Source: an uncultured Lachnospiraceae bacterium
GTDB lineage: Bacteria > Bacillota > Clostridia > Lachnospirales > Lachnospiraceae
Length of the DNA: 64,000 nt
Direction: 5' to 3'
Assembly (NCBI GenBank): GCA_910587155.1
Contig: CAJULA010000008.1
Location: 48,337 to 112,336 of the forward strand
The notes beneath the pieces were generated by a model. It did not search any database and was not told the DNA's origin. It was given only the letters and a program-made list of their open reading frames with translations. The position numbers and the translations under genes were made by a program. This document shows positions 59,025 to 64,000 of this stretch, in pieces (position 1 is the first letter of the stretch; each line of letters begins with the position of its first letter).

Positions 59025-59764
59025 AGGTAAGGATTCAGTATGCAAGGCGCGGTGTTATGAAATTTATCGGTCATCTGGATATGATGCGGTATTTTCAGAA
59101 ATCCATGCGCAGGGCCGAAATCGACATTGCCTATTCCGGAGGCTTCAGCCCGCATCAGATCATGTCATTTGCCGCGCCGCTGGGAGTGGGGATGGAAAGC
59201 TTTAGCGAATATATGGATATAGAAATTGTTTCCCATCAGGGCGGTAGCGCCATGAGGGAAGCACTGAACGCGGTCATGGCGGCGGGAGTGGAAATTCTTT
59301 CCGTCAGGGCTCTGCCGGAAGGCGCCCAAAATGCAATGGCCAGTGTGGCTGCCGCCGGATATCTGGTTTCATTCAGAAAGGAAAGACCCGACTTTGCGAC
59401 TGCGGAAAATTTGCGGCGTTTTTATGAAAAAGAAGAAATCCCTTTTGTGAAGCAGACAAAGAAGCAGGAAATCATGATAAATCTGAAGCCAGCCATTTAT
59501 CAACTGTCTTGCCGGGGCTGCCGGAGCGGGGCAAACGTGACAGAGCCGTCCGCCACATCGGCCGGGGATATCTATATGCTGGTAAATGCCAGCAGCAGCG
59601 GCAATATCAAGCCGCTTATGGTCATGGAGGCATTCTATCGTGAATACGGAGAAAGTTTGCCGGAATTTGCTCTGTCAGTGACGCGGACAGAGATTTACAC
59701 ACGCGAGCAGGGACGAGAGGACGGAAAGTTGATACCATTGAAAGAGGCGGGAGAAGAGTTCTGA
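59021..59764 (+). CDS. TIGR03936 family (DUF2344) protein
   Basis: 247 residues. MKVRIQYARRGVMKFIGHLDMMRYFQ, SGGFSPHQIMSFAAPLGVGMES and SMRRAEI typify the DUF2344 partner of TIGR03960 radical SAM proteins. In some bacteria the two are fused. No catalytic motif is known. It starts at ATG 59021 within the upstream stop, and its own stop overlaps the RNase gene start (TGATG). Confidence 0.85.
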   Translation: MKVRIQYARRGVMKFIGHLDMMRYFQKSMRRAEIDIAYSGGFSPHQIMSFAAPLGVGMESFSEYMDIEIVSHQGGSAMREALNAVMAAGVEILSVRALPEGAQNAMASVAAAGYLVSFRKERPDFATAENLRRFYEKEEIPFVKQTKKQEIMINLKPAIYQLSCRGCRSGANVTEPSATSAGDIYMLVNASSSGNIKPLMVMEAFYREYGESLPEFALSVTRTEIYTREQGREDGKLIPLKEAGEEF

Positions 59765-61044
59765 TGCTGAAAAGAAACCGGGAAGAATTACAAAATAATG
59801 GCAGTTTGGAAAAAGCCCGGGGAGGCAGCCGACTGCTGATCCTAAAATGGCAGGAAAAAACGCTGACCCTTTTATATGATGCTGACGGCAGACTGGTGCG
59901 GGCCGATGCCGACGGCGGTGGCCAGGCTGTTCTGGATCATATATTTATTGGCAAAGTCAAACAGGTGGCAAACAATATCGGCGCGGCTTTTGTCGAATTT
60001 GCCCCCGATACCATGTGCTTTCTGCCGCTTAGGGAATGCCGGGCGCCGATTCTTACCAATCGCAGCTATGACGGGCGTATTCTGGCCGGAGATGAGATTG
60101 TGATACAGATCGTATCGGAAAAGCAAAAGGCAAAAGAGGCGTGTGCCAGCACCAGCCTGTCCTTTCCGGGAAAATATCTGGTACTTACTACAGGCAGGCT
60201 GCAGGTGGGCTATTCTCCCAGACTGCCGGAGCCTGGGAAAAGACGGCTGAAGGAATATATGGCAGGCAACCGGGACTTTGCAAGGGCCGGTAAGGATTTT
60301 GGCCTGATATTTCGAACCAATTGCAGAGAGCTGACAGATTTATCCATACTGGAAAAAGAACTTGCCGCTTTGCGCCGGGAGGCGGATGCCGTCATGGAAA
60401 AGGCGCCTCACCGTACCTGCTTCAGCCTGCTGAAAAAAGCACCGGCTGCCTATCTGAAAAATCTGCAGGACTATTATACCTCTGATTATGAAAAGATAAT
60501 GACGGATGACGCGGATATTTATGAAGAGGTAAGGACATGGCTCACGCAATACCAGCCCGCTGATCTGGAAAAGCTGGTCTTTTATCAGGATGCCCTGCTT
60601 CCTCTTGGCCGGCTTTACAGTGTGGAAGCCAGACTGACGCAGGCCCTTAACCGGAAAGTCTGGCTGAAATCGGGCGGTTATCTGGTCATTGACAGGACAG
60701 AAGCCCTCACCTGTATCGACGTTAATTCCGGTAAATATACAGGAAAGAAAAGCGGAGAAGAGGCCTGGTTTTTGATCAACAGGGAAGCTGCCCGGGAGAT
60801 CGGCCATCAGCTGCTGCTTCGCAATATTTCCGGTATCATCATCATCGACTTTATCAGTATGCGCAGTGAGGAAAAAAACGGAAAGCTGCTGGATACATTG
60901 CGAGAGGTACTGGCGGGTGATCCCATGAAGGCGACGGTGGTGGATATGACCCCTCTGGGGCTGGTGGAAGTAACGCGCAGAAAAGAAAAAAAATCTCTGT
61001 GGGAACAGTTAAACGCAACGGATGCAGTGAGGACGGACAAATGA
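59764..61044 (+). CDS. rng: ribonuclease E/G family protein
   Basis: 426 residues. An S1-like region (GKVKQVANNIGAAFVEFA) lies near the N-terminus. The DNase I-like catalytic core has IDVNSGKYTGKK (metal Asp) and IIIDFISMRSEE (second metal Asp), followed by MTPLGLVEVTRRKE. Length and lack of an arginine-rich tail fit RNase G rather than RNase E. It processes rRNA and decays mRNA. It sits in the usual clostridial order before rplU. The stop overlaps the Nudix gene start. Confidence 0.88.
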   Translation: MLKRNREELQNNGSLEKARGGSRLLILKWQEKTLTLLYDADGRLVRADADGGGQAVLDHIFIGKVKQVANNIGAAFVEFAPDTMCFLPLRECRAPILTNRSYDGRILAGDEIVIQIVSEKQKAKEACASTSLSFPGKYLVLTTGRLQVGYSPRLPEPGKRRLKEYMAGNRDFARAGKDFGLIFRTNCRELTDLSILEKELAALRREADAVMEKAPHRTCFSLLKKAPAAYLKNLQDYYTSDYEKIMTDDADIYEEVRTWLTQYQPADLEKLVFYQDALLPLGRLYSVEARLTQALNRKVWLKSGGYLVIDRTEALTCIDVNSGKYTGKKSGEEAWFLINREAAREIGHQLLLRNISGIIIIDFISMRSEEKNGKLLDTLREVLAGDPMKATVVDMTPLGLVEVTRRKEKKSLWEQLNATDAVRTDK

Positions 61045-61592
61045 AATTTATCAGACTGGAAAAAGTAAAAGACGGAAAATATCTGAAAAATTATGAGATT
61101 ACCTATTTAAATAAGGCCGGAAAAGAAAAAAAATATGAGATTGTCAGCCGTAAGGAGCTGAAGGATGTCAGCGACATTGGCAGAGCACCAAGCGGGATTT
61201 CCATTGTGGCATTTCATGACGGAAAGCTGCTTCTTCTGCGGGAATTTCGCATGAGCGTCAACCGGACCATTTTCAACCTGTGTGCAGGTATGATTGAAGA
61301 AGGAGAGAGCATTGAAGAATGTATCCGCAGGGAACTCTATGAGGAGACCGGCCTTTCCGTAAAAAAGATCCGCACGATCCTGCCTCCTTCCTATGCGGCA
61401 GTGGGAATTTCCGATACCAAGACTTATATTGCGATTGTAGACGCGGAAGGTGAGTTTTCCGATCACACTTCCGACAACGAAATGATTCAGGCACAGTTTT
61501 ATTCAAAAGAAGAAGTGCAAAAGCTGCTGGAAACCGAAGAATTCAGTTCCCGTTCCCAGATCATCGCTTACTTTTTTGTACAGGGATTTTGA
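61041..61592 (+). CDS. Nudix hydrolase, ADP-ribose pyrophosphatase type
   Basis: 183 residues. The Nudix box GMIEEGESIEECIRRELYEETGL fits GX5EX7REUXEEXGU. The preceding ISIVAFHDGKLLLLREFR region resembles ADP-ribose pyrophosphatases (NudF type). Substrate unproven. It starts inside the RNase gene stop codon and ends just before the rplU promoter. Confidence 0.82.
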   Translation: MKFIRLEKVKDGKYLKNYEITYLNKAGKEKKYEIVSRKELKDVSDIGRAPSGISIVAFHDGKLLLLREFRMSVNRTIFNLCAGMIEEGESIEECIRRELYEETGLSVKKIRTILPPSYAAVGISDTKTYIAIVDAEGEFSDHTSDNEMIQAQFYSKEEVQKLLETEEFSSRSQIIAYFFVQGF

Positions 61593-61600
61593 GTAAATAC

Positions 61601-61629
61601 TTGACAGATATGGGCATTTATGCTATGAT
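61601..61629 (+). promoter_or_regulatory. sigma-A promoter of the rplU operon
   Basis: Consensus TTGACA (61601-61606) and TATGAT (61624-61629) separated by 17 bases. Transcription should start near 61636. One of the strongest promoters in the window. Confidence 0.85.
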
Positions 61630-61635
61630 ACCGGA

Positions 61636-61717
61636 GTATGCCGCATGGCGAGGTCAAAGTATATCCATCACAGCGGATATTACCACAGCCAGCGAGTAAG
61701 GAAATGGGAGGTGCCCT
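61636..61717 (+). ncRNA. candidate L21 ribosomal-protein leader
   Basis: An ~80-base leader between the promoter and rplU. It has an ATATCC/GGATAT hairpin (61663-61682 region), a conserved-looking CACAGCCAGCGAG stretch, and a GGGAGGTG ribosome site at 61705-61712. Position and features fit the Firmicute L21 leader, thought to bind a ribosomal protein and control the operon. Identification is by context and partial motif recall, not by a covariance model. Confidence 0.55.
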
Positions 61718-62023
61718 ATGTACGCGATTATAGCAACTGGAGGAAAACAGTACAAAGTATCGGAAGGCGATATTATCCGGGTGGAAAAACTGGATGCCGA
61801 AGATGGTGCGACCGTTACGTTTGACCAGGTTCTTGCTGTCAGCGGAGATGAGTTCAAAGCAGGCTCTGACGCCGCATCTGCTTCTGTAACAGCCACTGTT
61901 ATGAAACAGGGAAAAGGCAAGAAAGTCATTGTATACAAATACAAGAGAAAAACCGGTTATCATAAGAAAAACGGCCACAGACAGCTTTTTACGCAGGTAA
62001 AGATCGACAAGATCAACGGATGA
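61718..62023 (+). CDS. rplU: 50S ribosomal protein L21
   Basis: 101 residues. MYAIIATGGKQYKVSEGDIIRVEKL at the start (here quoted in part: MYAIIATGGKQYKV) and KRKTGYHKKNGHRQ at the C-terminus are standard L21. It is the first gene of rplU-prp-rpmA-obgE. GGGAGGTG precedes the ATG. Confidence 0.98.
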   Translation: MYAIIATGGKQYKVSEGDIIRVEKLDAEDGATVTFDQVLAVSGDEFKAGSDAASASVTATVMKQGKGKKVIVYKYKRKTGYHKKNGHRQLFTQVKIDKING

Positions 62024-62044
62024 CAAAAGCGGACGGCGTATCGT

Positions 62045-62368
62045 ATGATAACGGTTACTGTATTCCATTCTGATACCAAAGCTTATAGAGGGTTTCGCTG
62101 TGAGGGACATGCAGGCTTTGCAGACAGAGGACAGGATGTGGTCTGTGCGGCGGTTTCCGTACTGGTAATCAACACAGTCAATTCCATTGAAGCATTTACT
62201 TCACAGGCATTTACCTGTGATCATGATGAAGATATGATCTGTCTGAGACTGACGGATGAGCCCACCAGTGAAACAAAGCTTCTGCTGGATTCCATGATCT
62301 TCGGACTCAAGGCGATACGGCAGCAGTATCAGAAGCAGTATTTGAGATTAAAATTCAAGGAGGTGTAG
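62045..62368 (+). CDS. prp: ribosomal-processing cysteine protease Prp
   Basis: 107 residues. His22 (GHAGFADRGQD) and Cys34 (DVVCAAVSVL) form the catalytic dyad, at the same numbers as in Staphylococcus aureus Prp. It removes the N-terminal extension of L27. It lies between rplU and rpmA, as usual, and the L27 extension is present in the next gene. Confidence 0.93.
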   Translation: MITVTVFHSDTKAYRGFRCEGHAGFADRGQDVVCAAVSVLVINTVNSIEAFTSQAFTCDHDEDMICLRLTDEPTSETKLLLDSMIFGLKAIRQQYQKQYLRLKFKEV

Positions 62369-62372
62369 ACCT

Positions 62373-62657
62373 ATGTTAAATATGAACCTTCAGTATTTTG
62401 CCCATAAAAAAGGTGTCGGTTCCACAAAGAACGGCAGGGATTCCGAATCCAAGAGACTGGGCGCAAAAAGAGCCGACGGCCAATTCGTAAAGGCAGGGAA
62501 CATTCTGTTCAGACAGCGCGGCACCAAGATTCATCCTGGTGTCAATGTAGGCAGGGGCGGAGATGATACATTATTCGCTCTGGTTGACGGTGTTCTGAGA
62601 TTTGAGAGAAAAGGAAGAGACAGAAAACAGGCTTCCGTTTATCCTGTGGAACAATAA
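62373..62657 (+). CDS. rpmA: 50S ribosomal protein L27 with cleavable N-terminal extension
   Basis: 94 residues. The protein begins with a nine-residue extension ending LQYF, followed by AHKKGVGSTKNG, the mature L27 start. Prp is expected to cut between Phe9 and Ala10. The extension is known in Firmicutes and a few other groups. AAGGAGGTG precedes the ATG. Confidence 0.97.
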   Translation: MLNMNLQYFAHKKGVGSTKNGRDSESKRLGAKRADGQFVKAGNILFRQRGTKIHPGVNVGRGGDDTLFALVDGVLRFERKGRDRKQASVYPVEQ

Positions 62658-62670
62658 TACGAATGATTTC

Positions 62671-62706
62671 AGGCTTCAAACAACACTGTTTGGAGCCTTT
62701 TTGGCC
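62671..62706 (+). terminator. rho-independent terminator between rpmA and obgE
   Basis: GGCTTCAAACA (62672-62682) pairs with TGTTTGGAGCC (62687-62697, one wobble) around ACAC, followed by a five-T run and a second T run. It may separate or attenuate transcription into obgE. Confidence 0.82.
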
Positions 62707-62743
62707 TTTTTATACAGACAGGCAGCAGATAACAGGAGGCGTT

Positions 62744-64000
62744 ATGTTTGCAGACAGAGCGAAAATATATGTAAGAAGCGGAAAGGGCGGCGACGGACAT
62801 GTTTCTTTCCGCAGAGAAAAATATGTGCCTAACGGCGGTCCTGACGGCGGCGACGGCGGCCATGGCGGCGATGTGGTCTTTGTCGTGGACGAAGGGCTGA
62901 ATACACTGACTGATTTTCGCCATATCCGCAAATATAAAGCTGCGGATGGGCAGAACGGCGGCAAGCGCAACTGCCGCGGTAAAGACGGAGAGGATATTCT
63001 GATCAAAGTCCCGGCAGGGACTGTGATCAGAGAAGCGGAGAGCGGCAAAGTGATCACCGATATGTCAGGGGAAAATGTCCGGTATGTGTTGCTGAAGGGG
63101 GGCAAAGGCGGGAATGGCAATCAGCATTATGCCACCTCCACCATGCAGGCGCCCAAGTATGCCCAGCCAGGTCAGCCTGCGCAGGAACTGGAGCTGCTTC
63201 TGGAGCTGAAAGTGATCGCGGATGTGGGACTTGTAGGATTTCCGAACGTGGGAAAATCTACGCTGCTTTCCAGAGTAACCAACGCCCGGCCTAAAATTGC
63301 AGACTATCATTTTACCACACTGCGTCCCAATCTGGGGGTCGTGGACAGGGAAGATGTGAGGAGCTTTGTCATCGCGGATATTCCCGGGCTTATTGAGGGA
63401 GCCTCAGAAGGAGTCGGACTCGGTCATGAGTTTCTGCGTCATATTGAACGGACGAAGCTGATTCTTCATATTGTGGATGCCGCATCCGTAGAAGGCAGAG
63501 ATCCCATTGCCGATATCTATGCCATTAACAGAGAGCTGGCCAATTACAGTGCGGAACTGGCCGGCAGGCCCCAGATCATTGCCGCCAATAAAATTGATGC
63601 CATAGCAGGCGAGGACAGTGAGGTGATCGCCAGAGTACGGGCGGAATTTGAGCCTGCGGGGATCCGCGTATTCCCTATCTCAGCAGTCAGCGGACAGGGC
63701 CTGAAAGAGCTTCTTCATTATATTGGCGATGTACTGGGTACAATGGATGAGCGGCCCAAAGTGTTTGCGCAGGAATATTTCCCGGAGGAAGAGATATCAT
63801 TCGATCATGAGCCGTATACCGTCATCTATGACGAAGAGGAGCAGGAATATGTGGTGGAAGGTCCCAGGATCGAAAAAATGCTGGGGTATACGAATCTGGA
63901 AAGCGAAAAGGGCTTTGCTTTCTTTCAGAAGTTTTTAAAGGATACCGGAATACTGAAAGAACTGGAAGAACTGGGGATTCGGGAAGGCGATACGGTTCGG
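62744..64000 (+). CDS. obgE: GTPase ObgE/CgtA, partial at the right edge
   Basis: 419 codons visible, open at the window end. The Obg fold is glycine-rich (GKGGDGHVSFRREKYVPNGGPDGGDGG). The G domain has FPNVGKST (P-loop), DIPGLIEGA (G3), NKID (G4) and ISAVSGQG. A start of the C-terminal OCT domain is present (YTVIYDEEEQEYVVEGPRIE). It is an essential GTPase in ribosome assembly and stress signalling. ACAGGAGG precedes ATG 62744. Confidence 0.97.
   Translation, partial: MFADRAKIYVRSGKGGDGHVSFRREKYVPNGGPDGGDGGHGGDVVFVVDEGLNTLTDFRHIRKYKAADGQNGGKRNCRGKDGEDILIKVPAGTVIREAESGKVITDMSGENVRYVLLKGGKGGNGNQHYATSTMQAPKYAQPGQPAQELELLLELKVIADVGLVGFPNVGKSTLLSRVTNARPKIADYHFTTLRPNLGVVDREDVRSFVIADIPGLIEGASEGVGLGHEFLRHIERTKLILHIVDAASVEGRDPIADIYAINRELANYSAELAGRPQIIAANKIDAIAGEDSEVIARVRAEFEPAGIRVFPISAVSGQGLKELLHYIGDVLGTMDERPKVFAQEYFPEEEISFDHEPYTVIYDEEEQEYVVEGPRIEKMLGYTNLESEKGFAFFQKFLKDTGILKELEELGIREGDTVR

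Overview
The window looks like a chromosome segment of an anaerobic, spore-forming Firmicute of the Lachnospiraceae type (Clostridium cluster XIV). This is inferred from gene content: GerW/YtfJ with its DUF2953 partner, a YlbJ-like protein, RecU, a HisZ-dependent histidine operon, the anaerobic (early-cobalt) B12 route, the L21-Prp-L27-Obg block, moderate-to-high GC, and strong AGGAGG ribosome binding sites. No prophage, transposase, CRISPR array, rRNA or tRNA gene was recognised.

Layout. 1-4.9 kb: tail of an FtsW/RodA flippase-polymerase overlapping a class B PBP, a Nudix hydrolase, the ytfI-ytfJ-like sporulation pair, and small genes ending in a two-way terminator shared with rpmB. 4.9-7.2 kb: rpmB diverging from an Asp23-family gene and fakA. 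7.3-8.7 kb: a divergent regulator pair, an XRE/S24-like protein lacking the Ser-Lys dyad and a receiver-less Spo0A effector domain, with a perfect palindrome between them. 8.7-15 kb: a zinc-ribbon/LRR membrane protein, a YD-repeat-like exported protein, an HscC-like Hsp70 and its membrane J-like partner. 15-18 kb: recG and a DegV protein, with a good promoter. 18-34.2 kb: a large cobalamin cluster (cbiD, F, G, H-J, E-T, A-cobT, cobU, cobS, a CobU-like protein, a reverse-strand gene, cobC, cbiB, cbiC, cobD, cbiP) with several fusions. 34.3-38.5 kb: type II topoisomerase parE/parC. 38.6-43.7 kb: rsmD, coaD, an amidase, unknowns, and a YlbJ-like protein. 43.7-50.1 kb: two pseudouridine synthases, a HAD phosphatase, a YgiQ radical SAM enzyme, an SDR and recU. 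50.2-54.5 kb: hisZ-hisG-hisD and a HisF-like/HisIE fusion. 54.8-57 kb: a secreted GH25 lysozyme with cell-wall-binding repeats. 57.1-64 kb: TIGR03960/TIGR03936-type proteins, RNase E/G, a Nudix hydrolase, and the rplU-prp-rpmA-obgE block with its leader and terminator.

How it works together. The cob/cbi genes cover most steps from cobalt-precorrin-4 to adenosylcobalamin assembly. The early steps (chelatase, C20 methyltransferase, uroporphyrinogen methyltransferase) and the transporter are not in the window. No B12 riboswitch is visible; the first half of the cluster appears to be read from the recG promoter. FakA and a DegV protein could form a fatty-acid kinase pair.

Most unusual points: (1) two ~88-bp intergenic elements (31415-31503 and 38549-38636) that share loop sequences and the same three-stem fold while the stem sequences differ by compensating changes, with a probable third relative before the lysozyme gene; (2) a HisF-like barrel fused to HisIE in which both catalytic Asp positions are replaced; (3) the S24-like regulator with His and Arg exactly where Ser and Lys should be; (4) the orphan Spo0A DNA-binding domain beside a palindromic promoter; (5) an AT-rich in-frame insertion carrying a hairpin in cbiB; (6) a CbiA-CobT fusion and a second, stripped-down CobU-like protein.
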